Positions 32,962-42,180 of a stretch of 64,000 nucleotides of DNA are shown piece by piece (positions within the stretch are counted from its first letter, which is position 1; each line of letters starts with the position of its first letter). The translations under genes and the position numbers were made by a program. Location: NCBI RefSeq assembly GCF_009856865.1, contig NZ_WVUD01000010.1, positions 1-64,000 on the forward strand, in the 5' to 3' direction. The DNA comes from Solidesulfovibrio aerotolerans. GTDB lineage: Bacteria > Desulfobacterota > Desulfovibrionia > Desulfovibrionales > Desulfovibrionaceae. A model generated the notes under the pieces. It was not told where the DNA came from, searched no databases, and saw only the letters and a program-made list of their open reading frames with translations.

Positions 32962-35754
32962 ATGACCGACCCGACGCCGCACGCGGCCTCTCCCGGAGAG
33001 CATCCGGCCTTTTCCCAGGGCCAAGACGCACTGCGTCTTGGCCCGGAAGAGGCCTTTGTCAAAAACCTCGAACATTTCGCCCAGAAAGCCCATGTTTTCG
33101 CCGCCCTGGCGGCCAAGGACAAGGTTTCGCCCTACGAAGCGTTCCAGCACCTGGAAGCCCTGTGGGGCGCGGTGGCGCAAAGCGGCGCAAATCTGGTCGA
33201 ACCCGCTCCGGCGGCCAAACCGGCCATGGCGGGTCTGTCCACCGAAGAGGCCCGGGAGCGCCTGCGCCAGTACGGGCCAAACCAGGCCGGAACGTCAAAG
33301 CGCATCACCCTGGCCAGCCGCATCATCGATGCGGTGAAAAACCCCCTGGTTCTCCTGCTCTTTGTTCTGGGCGGCATCTCCTACGCCACCGACGATGTAC
33401 GCTCGGCCCTGGTCATTATCGGCATGGCCGTACTCGGGGTCACCCTCAAGGTCATCCAGGAGGCTAAGGCCGACACCGCCGCCGAACAGCTCAAAAAAAT
33501 GGTCCACACCACGGCCACGGTGCTGCGCGACGGCGAGCAGCGCGAAATCCCCATGGCCGAGGTTGTCCCGGGCGATGTGGTGCTGCTGGCGGCCGGCGAC
33601 ATGGTGCCGGCCGACGTGCAGCTCGTGCGGGCCAAGGATCTCCACGTCAATCAGGCCATGCTCACCGGCGAAGCCCTGCCGGTGGAAAAAATCGCCCGCG
33701 CCCCCGGCGAACCCACGCCTGAAAGCGAGACGGGCCTGGGCGATCCGGCCATGTGCTTTATGGGCACCAATATCATCTCGGGTTCGGCGGCGGCCCTGGT
33801 CATGGCCACCGGCATCAAAACCTATTTCGGCGGCATCGCGGCCAAACTCTCGGAAAAACGCGCTCCCACCGATTTCGACAAGGGCATCAAAAACTTCACC
33901 ATGCTCATGCTGCGGTTCATGGCAGTCATGACCCCGCTGGTGTTTGTCATAAACGGGACCACCACCGGCGACTGGATGGGCGCTTTCATGTTCGCCCTGG
34001 CCGTGGCCGTGGGGCTGACCCCGGAGATGCTGCCCATGGTGGCCACGGTGTGCCTGTCCAAGGGCGCCCTGGCCATGGCCAAGCACAAGGTCATTGTCAA
34101 ACGCCTGGACGCCATCCAGAACTTCGGGGCCATCGACATCCTGTGCACGGACAAGACCGGCACCCTGACCCAGGACAGGATCATCCTGGAAAAATACCTG
34201 GACGTCACCGGCGAAGAGGACCACTCGGTTCTGGAATACGCCTATATCAACAGCAAGCTGCAAACCGGGCTTCGAAACGCCCTGGATGTGGCCGTGATCA
34301 ACTCCGGGGACGACGCCGGATCAACCATTGACCCGTCCCACTACGAACTGCTGGACGAAATCCCCTTCGATTTCATGCGTCGACGCTTGAGCGTCATTGT
34401 GCGCGACAAGCGCTCGGGCAAGGCAATCCTCATTTGCAAGGGTGCGGCCGAGGAAGTCTTTTCCAAAAGCTGCGATTGCCTGCACGACGGCGTTGTCTCG
34501 CCCCTGGACGCCGTACACCGCGAAACCATGCAGGCGGTCGTCCACGACCTCAACGAAGACGGATTCCGGGTGGTGGCCCTGGCCTTTAAGGAAGTGGACG
34601 GCGCGCGCCACGATTTCGCCGTGGCCGACGAGTCCGGGCTGACGCTTATGGGCTATCTGGCCTTTCTCGATCCGCCCAAGGACACCGCCGCCGCCGCCCT
34701 GGCCACCATGCTGGCCCACGGCATCCAGCCCAAGATCCTCACCGGGGACAATGCGGTCATAACCGCCAAGATCTGCCGCGAGGTCGGGTTTGACGCCGGC
34801 CATCACATCATCACCGGCGAGATGGCAGCCGCCATGACCGAGACGGAACTCTCCGAGGCCGTGGAAACCTGCCACGTCTTTGCCAAACTCGACCCCATGC
34901 AAAAAGAGGCCATCGTCAAGGCGCTGCGGGCGCGCGGCCATGTGGTCGGATTCATGGGCGACGGCATCAACGACGCCCCGGCCCTGCGGGCCGCCGACGT
35001 CGGCATCTCGGTTGATTCCGCCGTGGACGTGGCCAAGGAATCGGCCGACATCATTTTGCTCGAAAAAAGCCTCGCCGTCCTCGAACATGGGGTCTGCGAA
35101 GGCCGTAAGATCTTTTTTAACATCACCAAGTATATCCGCATGGGGGCCAGCTCGAACTTTGGCAACATGTTCAGCGTGCTCGGGGCCAGCGCCTTTTTGC
35201 CCTATCTCCCCATGCTGCCCATCCAGATACTGGTCAACAACCTCATGTACGACTTCTCCCAGACGGCCATTCCCACCGACAACGTGGATGAGGACATCGT
35301 CAAAAGCCCCAGGCGCTGGCGCATCGACGATATCCGGCGCTACATCCTCTATCTCGGGCCGGTCAGTTCCATCTTTGACTATGTCACCTTTTTCATCCTG
35401 CTCCATGTCTTTGGAGCCTGGGACAACGCCGCCCTGTTCCAGACCGGCTGGTTTATTGAATCGCTGCTGTCGCAAACCATCATCGTGCATGTCATCCGCA
35501 CGGATAAGATTCCATTCCTGCAAAGCCGTTCCAGCCTGACGCTGGGCCTGACCACCCTGCTCATCTGTGCCCTTGGCGTGTGGCTGCCGTTTTCACCGCT
35601 CGCCGAATCCTTCGGGCTGGTTGTCCCGCCGGTCGGCTACTGGGGACTGATCGCCCTGGTGATCTTTTGTTATATGTGTCTGGCCCAGATCGTTAAGTCC
35701 TGGGTGGTGCGCCGCATCGCTGCGACTTCGACCGCCTGCCCGACCCGGGCCTGA
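32962..35754 (+). CDS. mgtA: P-type ATPase, MgtA-like magnesium importer
   Basis: A 930-residue P3B-type ATPase. DKTGTLTQD holds the phosphorylated Asp, TGEALPV the actuator loop and GDGINDAPALR the hinge. The C-terminal LPIQILVNNLMYDFSQTAIP block with NVDEDIV follows the MgtA/MgtB pattern rather than that of calcium pumps (no Ca2+-ATPase PEGL/NATE set). It should import Mg2+ down its gradient using ATP. Start MTDPTPHAAS sits behind GGAG. It follows the GAK genes by 53 bases and may be read with them; a strong terminator ends the unit at 35877. Confidence 0.88.
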   Translation: MTDPTPHAASPGEHPAFSQGQDALRLGPEEAFVKNLEHFAQKAHVFAALAAKDKVSPYEAFQHLEALWGAVAQSGANLVEPAPAAKPAMAGLSTEEARERLRQYGPNQAGTSKRITLASRIIDAVKNPLVLLLFVLGGISYATDDVRSALVIIGMAVLGVTLKVIQEAKADTAAEQLKKMVHTTATVLRDGEQREIPMAEVVPGDVVLLAAGDMVPADVQLVRAKDLHVNQAMLTGEALPVEKIARAPGEPTPESETGLGDPAMCFMGTNIISGSAAALVMATGIKTYFGGIAAKLSEKRAPTDFDKGIKNFTMLMLRFMAVMTPLVFVINGTTTGDWMGAFMFALAVAVGLTPEMLPMVATVCLSKGALAMAKHKVIVKRLDAIQNFGAIDILCTDKTGTLTQDRIILEKYLDVTGEEDHSVLEYAYINSKLQTGLRNALDVAVINSGDDAGSTIDPSHYELLDEIPFDFMRRRLSVIVRDKRSGKAILICKGAAEEVFSKSCDCLHDGVVSPLDAVHRETMQAVVHDLNEDGFRVVALAFKEVDGARHDFAVADESGLTLMGYLAFLDPPKDTAAAALATMLAHGIQPKILTGDNAVITAKICREVGFDAGHHIITGEMAAAMTETELSEAVETCHVFAKLDPMQKEAIVKALRARGHVVGFMGDGINDAPALRAADVGISVDSAVDVAKESADIILLEKSLAVLEHGVCEGRKIFFNITKYIRMGASSNFGNMFSVLGASAFLPYLPMLPIQILVNNLMYDFSQTAIPTDNVDEDIVKSPRRWRIDDIRRYILYLGPVSSIFDYVTFFILLHVFGAWDNAALFQTGWFIESLLSQTIIVHVIRTDKIPFLQSRSSLTLGLTTLLICALGVWLPFSPLAESFGLVVPPVGYWGLIALVIFCYMCLAQIVKSWVVRRIAATSTACPTRA

Positions 35755-35876
35755 GGCCAGCTCTCTGCGGCCGCCGGCGGCCACTCGGGCAGCCCCGGTG
35801 CTTCCCTGACCGGCCTGTCTGGGACTGGCTACGGGCGGGTGGATGGGCACACCAACAGCCTCTGCGCTTAGGCAAA

Positions 35877-35916
35877 CGGCCTGCAACGCACCAGCGTTGC
35901 AGGCCGTTTGTTTTTT
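35877..35916 (+). terminator. Strong intrinsic terminator after mgtA
   Basis: Thirteen-base perfect arms (CGGCCTGCAACGC and its complement) flank loop ACCA, followed by TTTGTTTTTT. It closes the rightward GAK-mgtA unit, 123 bases past the mgtA stop. Confidence 0.92.
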
Positions 35917-36191
35917 GGAGATGCCTGGGGGAGGGGGCGCGCAGGAAACCTCACGCCGCAGCGGTAGCCCACCCGCCAAGCAGATGCCGCGGGCAATCCT
36001 GTAAGGACGGGCCGGCGGGCCGGCACGAGCAGTCGGAGAGGAGACGCAACAGGTGTTGCATCCCTTCAAAAAGTGCTGGGATATTTTAAGAAATAACGCG
36101 GCATGGCCCTGCCTGCGCTGGCAGACATGTCTGCGCGGGCAGACACGGAGACGCCGGCAGGCACGCCGGCAGCGACGCTGCGGCCGCCGCC
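35917..36191. other. Gene-free stretch
   Basis: With the preceding 162 bases this makes a 437-base gap between mgtA and the small protein at 36192. Apart from the terminator I see only short inverted motifs near 36110-36180 (such as GCCGGCAGGCACGCCGGC), which may form the end of the minus-strand transcript. Confidence 0.5.
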
Positions 36192-36416
36192 TCAGCCGTT
36201 GCCGGCCAGGGTGCGGCGGCAGGAACGCAGCATGAGTTCCTGCAGGATCGCCCGCTCGTATTCCAGGGAATGTTCCACTTCGGAATTTTCCTCTTCCACG
36301 AGCATGCGCTCAAGATATTGGGTTTCCTCCCAGAAATCGAGCAACTCATCGTCGCCGAGGTGCTTGATCTGATCTTCCAAGGGAAACTGGTCGGCATCGG
36401 GAAAAAATTGGCCCAT
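36192..36416 (-). CDS. Small acidic protein of unknown function
   Basis: A 74-residue, acidic, mostly helical protein: FFPDADQFPLEDQIKHLGDD, then a long predicted helix through EETQYLERMLVEEENSEVEH. No signal, no membrane segment, no known motif. AAGGAG lies nine bases before ATG 36416, so this start is preferred over upstream Mets. It follows the bactofilin gene on the same strand (80-base gap) and could share its transcript. I do not recognise the family. Confidence 0.6.
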   Translation of the reverse strand: MGQFFPDADQFPLEDQIKHLGDDELLDFWEETQYLERMLVEEENSEVEHSLEYERAILQELMLRSCRRTLAGNG

Positions 36417-36495
36417 GCGGCGGGACTCCTTACAACGGGGCGCTTGGCGGCGTTTTGCCATTAAACGCCCGCAACGGTTTTGGCAATCCCTCAAT

Positions 36496-36930
36496 TTACG
36501 ACGTTTGCGCGACTGCGTCGCTGCCGGCAGCGGCCAGGGCGCACGGGGACTCGCCGTCTTCTACGATGACGGCCTGGGGTTCTGTCATGCACAGTTGGCC
36601 ATTGATGATGGCGCCGTCGGCAACGACCACAGCCGGCGTGGCCAGGTTGCCGCGCACTTTGGCGCTTTTATGGAGAATCACCCGCCGGCTGGCGGCGACG
36701 TCGCCGACAATGCGGCCGCTGGCGATGAGTTCGCCCACCCGGACGCTGCCCTCGACCAGCCCTTCCTCGCCAAGCACCAGCACCCCGTCGGAGATGATGT
36801 CGCCGATGACGGAGCCGTCGATGCGCACGACGCCTTGAAAATTGAATTGTCCATGATATTGGGTGCCGGCCCCGAGAAAGGCTGTGATGGCGTCAAGGCG
36901 CGGTTTCTTTTTTGATGCACGTCCGAACAT
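36496..36930 (-). CDS. Bactofilin, polymer-forming cytoskeletal protein
   Basis: A 144-residue protein. The core is a right-handed beta-helix with hydrophobic repeat units: GQFNFQGVVRIDGSVIGD, ISDGVLVLGEEGLVEGSVRV and RRVILHKSAKVRGNLATPAV. Bactofilins polymerise into membrane-linked filaments that place envelope enzymes and help set cell shape. The N-terminus FGRASKKK is basic, as in membrane-binding bactofilins. The tail (EDGESPCALAAAGSDAVAQTS) is unstructured. The small acidic gene follows. Confidence 0.88.
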   Translation of the reverse strand: MFGRASKKKPRLDAITAFLGAGTQYHGQFNFQGVVRIDGSVIGDIISDGVLVLGEEGLVEGSVRVGELIASGRIVGDVAASRRVILHKSAKVRGNLATPAVVVADGAIINGQLCMTEPQAVIVEDGESPCALAAAGSDAVAQTS

Positions 36931-37182
36931 GGCAGTGGTCCTTGGTTCTCATGGGCGGCTACGCCTGGGCGGCCCTGCCGCCCCATCCTGCTCGCCGCTG
37001 CGTGTTGCCTTCGGGACAGGCCGCTGGGCTGGCCCCGGAAACAACAGCCTCACCTAAGTGTTGCATTCACAACAAACAAACACGTTTCTGACTCTATGCC
37101 ACACCGGCCGAAGCGAAAATTGACGGGCCGCAACATCGTGGCACATTCTGGCCGCCAATCTTACGGCCGCACTGGCCACCCG

Positions 37183-37452
37183 CTAGTATTGCGGATTCGT
37201 CTGGCGGTGCAGCTCAATGTTAATCTGAATCAACCGGGCATTGATACGTTGGATGCTGTCGATGTTTTCGCTATAGTCTTCAGACAGGGAGCGCTTTTCC
37301 TCTTCCAATTGATTCCGCTCGACCTCCAGGGGCGAAGTCGGCGCGGGATAGGTAATCTGCGGCATGGCCGGCGGCGTGCTATTTTTCTTGCAACCGACGG
37401 AGCCTACGACAGCCAGCAACAGACAGGCGAGGATCATGGCTCGTAACGTCAT
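37183..37452 (-). CDS. Small lipoprotein with coiled coil
   Basis: An 89-residue lipoprotein. The signal segment ILACLLLAVVGSVGC has a clear lipobox (SVGC). The mature part is a Pro-rich linker (PPAMPQITYPAPTSPLE) then one long helix with charged heptads (VERNQLEEEKRSLSEDYSEN). Start at MTLRAMILAC is chosen by an AAGGG site and by the signal peptide. It precedes no other gene in its direction; the MscS gene upstream on the same strand is 203 bases away. Unknown function, perhaps an envelope tether. Confidence 0.65.
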   Translation of the reverse strand: MTLRAMILACLLLAVVGSVGCKKNSTPPAMPQITYPAPTSPLEVERNQLEEEKRSLSEDYSENIDSIQRINARLIQINIELHRQTNPQY

Positions 37453-37655
37453 GCGATTTCCCTTTTTCCAGACCCTAGCAGATTCGCAGCCGGCTGTCCC
37501 GCACCAAGAGCGCCTCATGGCTGATGGACCACCCATGCCCGGCAGCCGGATTCGCCGCCGGCTCACCCGCGCCAGGACAGCCGGAGCTGGTGGTCGGCGG
37601 GCCGGTGGCAACAAGCCGGAATCGCCGCAGGCTGTCCCGCGCCAAGCCTCCCCAG

Positions 37656-40430
37656 TCAATCGGCCGCGCCGGCCACGGCTGCCTGGGCCAGTTCGTCCGG
37701 GTGGCCGGACACGATGCGCACCTCACGCTGGGGGAAAGGAATGTCGATGCCTTCCTCGCGAAAGCGCTTGTCAATGGCAAAGCGGATGTCCGAGGTCGTG
37801 ACCACGGCAGCGCCCACGTTGTCCACCCAGAACAGCAGCTTGAAATCAAGGGAGCTTTCCCCAAAATTCTGAAACTGCACCGACGGCCCCGGGGTTTCGA
37901 GAACATGGGGATGGACAGTGGCGGCATCGAGAAGAATCTGGCGCACGAGCTCGGTATCTGAGCCATAGGCCACGCCCACGGCAATTTCCCGGCGCACGGT
38001 GGGGTCGCGGTGGGTCCAGTTGACCAGTTTGCCGCTTATCAAATCGGAGTTGGGCACGAACAGGGTGGCATTGTCGAAGGTCTGGACCACGGTATTGCGG
38101 ATATTGACCTTGCGCACCTGCCCCCAGATGGCGTCGATCTGGATGGTGTCGCCGGCCTGGATGGAACGGCCAAACAGCAGGATCAACCCGGCCACAAAGT
38201 TATTGACGATATTTTGCAGGCCAAAGCCTATGCCGACAGACAGACCACCAGCCACCACAGCCAGGCTGGTGAAAGAAAAACCGAGCAGAAAGAGCGAAAT
38301 GAGGATGTAAAATCCCCACAGTACATACAACGACGTTGTCTCCAACACGTCACGCACGCCGGGATCAACCCCCGGACGCAGGCGCGGCAGGTCGCGGATA
38401 AACGAGCGGATGGCGAATAGGGCCGAGCGGGTGACGAAAAAGCCGGTGAGGATAAGGGCCAACCGGCCCAGGGTGACGGAAACCGGGCCCACGGTGATGG
38501 TGAACCCGACGGCTTCCATAAAGAGTTCCTGGCCGCCCAATTCCGTGGAAAACCAATAGAGCACCAGCAAAAAGAGCGACATGAAGATCAGCGGAAAGCC
38601 CAACCCCGAAACCATGGCCCGGGTCAGGGCCGAGGCCCCTTCCTGGCTGGCCCGGGCCTGCCAGGAGTTGACAATGCGCGACAGCCCGGCCCCGATCTGC
38701 ACCGCTGCCAGCAGCATAAACCAGCCCGCCAGAACCAGCACGGACAGATGCTGCCAGCCAAGGGCCGTCATGACCACCAGGATGGTGAAAAGATGCGGCG
38801 TAGCCCGGCACAACAGCCGCAACGGTCCTTCATAGCGACGCAGGGACCGGCCCACCGTGAGGATAAACAGCAACAGCAGGCTCATCCAGGCCGCTGACAG
38901 GGCCGGCTCGGGCAGATCGGCAATCTGCAGCAACAGCCCCAGCGAAAACATGGCCCACAACCCGCGCAAGGGACTGCCGGCCCCGGCGGGCACGGCCCCG
39001 GAAACCTCGGCCAGATACCGCGAGAAAACAGCCAATCCGGCAGCCAGCAGAATTTCAGCCACAATGTTAAGGATTTCCTGGAGCAACAGCGGCGCGCCGC
39101 CAGCCACCCAGTGCAGGATGAGTCCCAACCCGGCCAGCAGCCAGACGCGGTACAGCGTCCCCACCTGGGCCACCTCCGGGTGGCTGCGGCGCAGGCGCAA
39201 GACACCGACGATGCCGGCGACCAGCAGGATGGCCAGGGCCACGCCGGCCTTGGTCAACACGGCCACGGCCCGGGCGGCGTCGCCTCCCCGGGTGAGTGAG
39301 CGCAGCATGGACGTGTTGGACTTGAGCCAGTGCGTAAACCGGGTGTCCAGATCGTTCCAGGCCTTTTGCGAAAACAGGTCGTTTGAGGCCACAAAATAGT
39401 ATGTTTTCCAGGCCTTGGGGATCTTTACACGCAGGGCTTCCTCGGACTTGTCCAGACCGGCTAAGACATCGCGGGCCGGGGCAAGCTCCTTGTCCAGGGT
39501 GGATTTGACCCCGGAAAGCGAGGTGCGAACACCCTTTAAGTAGCGCAGATAATAATTGATGGCGTCGGCGATCTGCGGTTCGGGATCATCTTCCAGCCGC
39601 TTGGTAAATTCTTCCTTGAGCGAATCCAGGCGCGCGGCGATCTTCTCCAGTTCGTCGCGGCTCTCCTGGGACGGCGCCATAAGCGCCTCCACCGCACGAC
39701 GCACCCGGGCAAAATCGCCCAGCACGGCCCGAAGCTCCCAGGGGTTGCCACCCGACAGGCTGATGATCAGCCCCAGTTCGTCGATCTTGCCCTCCAGGGC
39801 CGAGAGATCGGTGCGGAAGCGGCGGATATTTTTGGGCAGCAGCTCTTCCATGGATTTAAACCGGGCCGCCTGCTGCACCACCGATTCCTGGTGGATGGAC
39901 AACAGCACCTGCCAGTCCTTGGGCTGGTCAGCCTCGGACTCGGCTTCCTCCGACGCCTTGTCGCCGGCCGCTTTTTTGACCGCCGGCTTGTCCGCGGGTT
40001 TTGCGGTCTCCTTGGCCGGGAGCTTGTCGCCGTCCTTGGCCACGGCCTTGTCCGCCGGTTTCTCGACCGGCTTTTCAGCCGGCTTCTCGGCTGTCTTGTC
40101 AACAGGCTTGTCCGTCGGCTTGTCGGCAGCCTTGTCAGCCGGTTTGTCCGCGGGCTTCTCAGCCGGCTTGTCGGCAGTGGTGTCAGCAGGCTTCTCAGCC
40201 GGCTTGGCAGCGGGCGCGTCGGCCGGTTTGGTGGCGGGCTTGGCAGCCGCAGTATCGGCCGACGGATCGACCGCCTTGTCTGGACCCGGGTTGGCCATAG
40301 CCGCGCCGCCCTGGTCATTGGCGGCAGCCGGTTGCGGGTCGGCTGCGGCGGCCGGAGCCACGCAGACGGCGGCCAGACACAGGATCACGGCCAGACAATA
40401 CATCAATCGAATAACGCTATTGCGGAGCAT
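37656..40430 (-). CDS. Large MscS/MscK-type mechanosensitive channel with Lys-Pro-rich spacer
   Basis: A 924-residue channel. Signal segment (LMYCLAVILCLAAVCVAPAA) ends near residue 33. Residues about 60-155 are a repeat-rich spacer built from DKPAEKPADKPA-like units, resembling the TonB spacer that crosses the peptidoglycan. Next come a periplasmic coiled-coil (about 160-380), about eleven membrane segments, and the MscS core with GLSVGIGFGLQNIVNNFVAG and the C-terminal cytoplasmic beta domain. The long periplasmic part is like MscK. It should open under membrane tension to release solutes. GAGG precedes ATG 40430. Confidence 0.88.
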   Translation of the reverse strand: MLRNSVIRLMYCLAVILCLAAVCVAPAAAADPQPAAANDQGGAAMANPGPDKAVDPSADTAAAKPATKPADAPAAKPAEKPADTTADKPAEKPADKPADKAADKPTDKPVDKTAEKPAEKPVEKPADKAVAKDGDKLPAKETAKPADKPAVKKAAGDKASEEAESEADQPKDWQVLLSIHQESVVQQAARFKSMEELLPKNIRRFRTDLSALEGKIDELGLIISLSGGNPWELRAVLGDFARVRRAVEALMAPSQESRDELEKIAARLDSLKEEFTKRLEDDPEPQIADAINYYLRYLKGVRTSLSGVKSTLDKELAPARDVLAGLDKSEEALRVKIPKAWKTYYFVASNDLFSQKAWNDLDTRFTHWLKSNTSMLRSLTRGGDAARAVAVLTKAGVALAILLVAGIVGVLRLRRSHPEVAQVGTLYRVWLLAGLGLILHWVAGGAPLLLQEILNIVAEILLAAGLAVFSRYLAEVSGAVPAGAGSPLRGLWAMFSLGLLLQIADLPEPALSAAWMSLLLLFILTVGRSLRRYEGPLRLLCRATPHLFTILVVMTALGWQHLSVLVLAGWFMLLAAVQIGAGLSRIVNSWQARASQEGASALTRAMVSGLGFPLIFMSLFLLVLYWFSTELGGQELFMEAVGFTITVGPVSVTLGRLALILTGFFVTRSALFAIRSFIRDLPRLRPGVDPGVRDVLETTSLYVLWGFYILISLFLLGFSFTSLAVVAGGLSVGIGFGLQNIVNNFVAGLILLFGRSIQAGDTIQIDAIWGQVRKVNIRNTVVQTFDNATLFVPNSDLISGKLVNWTHRDPTVRREIAVGVAYGSDTELVRQILLDAATVHPHVLETPGPSVQFQNFGESSLDFKLLFWVDNVGAAVVTTSDIRFAIDKRFREEGIDIPFPQREVRIVSGHPDELAQAAVAGAAD

Positions 40431-40694
40431 GGGCACCTCGGGCAGCCGCGACGGTTCACGAATAAGGCGGGACGCCTCAGGCAATTGCAGGGTTGGCTTT
40501 ACTGACACGGACTCCAGCCCAGACCATCCTGCCAGGCGCGCCCGGTACAACAACCGGCGAACCTGGAGGGAAAATGGCTGTTGCCGACACGGCAGGAGCC
40601 GGCTTAGCCCGCCAACCCGACACGGGATGGGGACAGCAGGCCAAGGGCCGCCGCCAGGCGGTCCGCCTGCCCGGGCCGGCGCATCGCAGGACGA

Positions 40695-41990
40695 TCAGGA
40701 TTTGCGTTTCTCCATGGGCGTATAGGCATGGCGCTTGCGGCCGATATAGATCTGGCGCGGCCGATGGATGCGCTGGTCCGGGGAATTGGTCTCCTCGCTC
40801 CAGTGGGCGATCCAGCCGGGCATGTTGCCCATGGCGGTGATGACCGGGAACATGCGTGACGGGATGTTGATGGCCCGCAGCAGCAGACTGGCGTAGAAAT
40901 TGGTGTTTGGGTACAGATTGCGCTCGGCGAAATAGGCGTCGGCCAGGGCGCGTTCCTCGATTTCCAGGGCGATGTCGTGGAAGGCGTCGCGTTTGGCGTA
41001 GCCGTTTTTGACCAGATTCTGATACGTATTTTTGATGATGCGGGCCCGGGGGTCTTCGACCTTGAAAATACGCTGGCCAAAGCCCACGAGCCGCTCGGCC
41101 CGGGACTTGGATGCCTCGATGATGCGCGCAACCGTGGTGCGCCCGGCCACGACATCCTCGAACATGCCGAGCGCCGCCGAACTTGCCCCGCCATGGCGGC
41201 GTCCCCACAAGGCGCTTATGCCCGAGGACACGCTGGCGAACAGGTTGGCCTGGCTCGAACCCACCATGCGCACCGTGGCGCAGGAGGTGTCCAGCGCCTG
41301 ATCGGCGTGGCAGAGCATGAAGACACTCAAGGCCCGCACCACCGGGTCCGGGGCCTGATAGGTCCAAAACGGCACCGAAAACATCATGTGCAGGAAATTG
41401 CGGCAGTAATCCAGGTTGGGATTGGGGTAATTAAGCGGCAATCCCTGGGATTTGCGGTAGCAAAAGGCGGCAATGGTGCGCACCTTGCTCATGATCTTGG
41501 CCGCAGCCAGCCGGAAATCCTCCGGCGAGTCGATCTCGTAAAGCTCGGGATAATAGCTGCCCATGGCGTTGATCATGGCCGCAAGGATGGCCATGGGGTG
41601 GCCGTTGGGCGGAAACCCGTCCAGATGGCTCAAAAGGGCCTCGTGCAGCAACTCCTGGTCGCGCAGCATGATGCGAAATTCTTCGCGTTCATTGCGGGTC
41701 GGCAACTCGCCGAACATGACCAGCATGGCCGTTTCCACGAAAGTGGCCTTCTCGGCCAATTCTTCCAGATCGTAGCCACGATAGAGCACCACGCCCCGCT
41801 CGCCGTCGATGTGGGTGATAGCACTCTTGCAAGCCGCCGTATTGGCGTAGCCGGGGTCCAGGGTGATCCAGCCGGTCTGGCTGCGCAGCTTGCGGACATC
41901 AAGAGCCGTTTCGACATGATCGCCCCGAATGATGGGCAATGTAACGGTCTTCCCTTCAAACGTCAGGGTGGCCGAGGTGGGTTCGTTCAT
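40695..41990 (-). CDS. gltA: Citrate synthase homologue with two of three catalytic residues replaced
   Basis: A 431-residue protein aligning end to end with type II (si-) citrate synthase: SSQANLFASVSSGISALWG, RRHGGASSAA, VEDPRARI and WIAHWSEETNSP all line up with the E. coli enzyme. The enzyme makes citrate from oxaloacetate and acetyl-CoA. The E. coli triad His264, His305, Asp362 reads His266, Gln306 (FGQRIFK for FGHRVYK) and Asn364 (YPNTNFY for YPNVDFY) here. Codons are unambiguous (CAG, AAT). Frame and length are intact, so this is not a broken gene. It may have changed reaction or role; sulfate reducers of this group can make citrate with an unrelated Re-citrate synthase. AAGGAA precedes ATG 41990. 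Confidence 0.85.
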   Translation of the reverse strand: MNEPTSATLTFEGKTVTLPIIRGDHVETALDVRKLRSQTGWITLDPGYANTAACKSAITHIDGERGVVLYRGYDLEELAEKATFVETAMLVMFGELPTRNEREEFRIMLRDQELLHEALLSHLDGFPPNGHPMAILAAMINAMGSYYPELYEIDSPEDFRLAAAKIMSKVRTIAAFCYRKSQGLPLNYPNPNLDYCRNFLHMMFSVPFWTYQAPDPVVRALSVFMLCHADQALDTSCATVRMVGSSQANLFASVSSGISALWGRRHGGASSAALGMFEDVVAGRTTVARIIEASKSRAERLVGFGQRIFKVEDPRARIIKNTYQNLVKNGYAKRDAFHDIALEIEERALADAYFAERNLYPNTNFYASLLLRAINIPSRMFPVITAMGNMPGWIAHWSEETNSPDQRIHRPRQIYIGRKRHAYTPMEKRKS

Positions 41991-42180
41991 GGCGCTTCCT
42001 TTTTGGCAGAAGCGGCCTTGATACCAATGGAGCCATTCCCTGTAAAGCGCACGGTCCGCCACAACCCTGTCCCAACGCCCCCTCCCGAAGCATCGTCCCC
42101 GTGCCGCGTCCTGGTTGCCTGCGGCCTGCAAAACGCTTACCGTGGCCGCATCCGTTTATTCCCTGGAGAAGGAGCGCGCC

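Noticed and set aside
32962-35754. Calcium-transporting P-type ATPase
   Set aside because: The C-terminal LPIQILVNNLMYDFSQ block and lack of Ca2+-site motifs favour MgtA.
39960-40260. CRISPR-like array
   Set aside because: The regular units are coding repeats (KPxDKP) of the MscS gene, in frame, without spacers.
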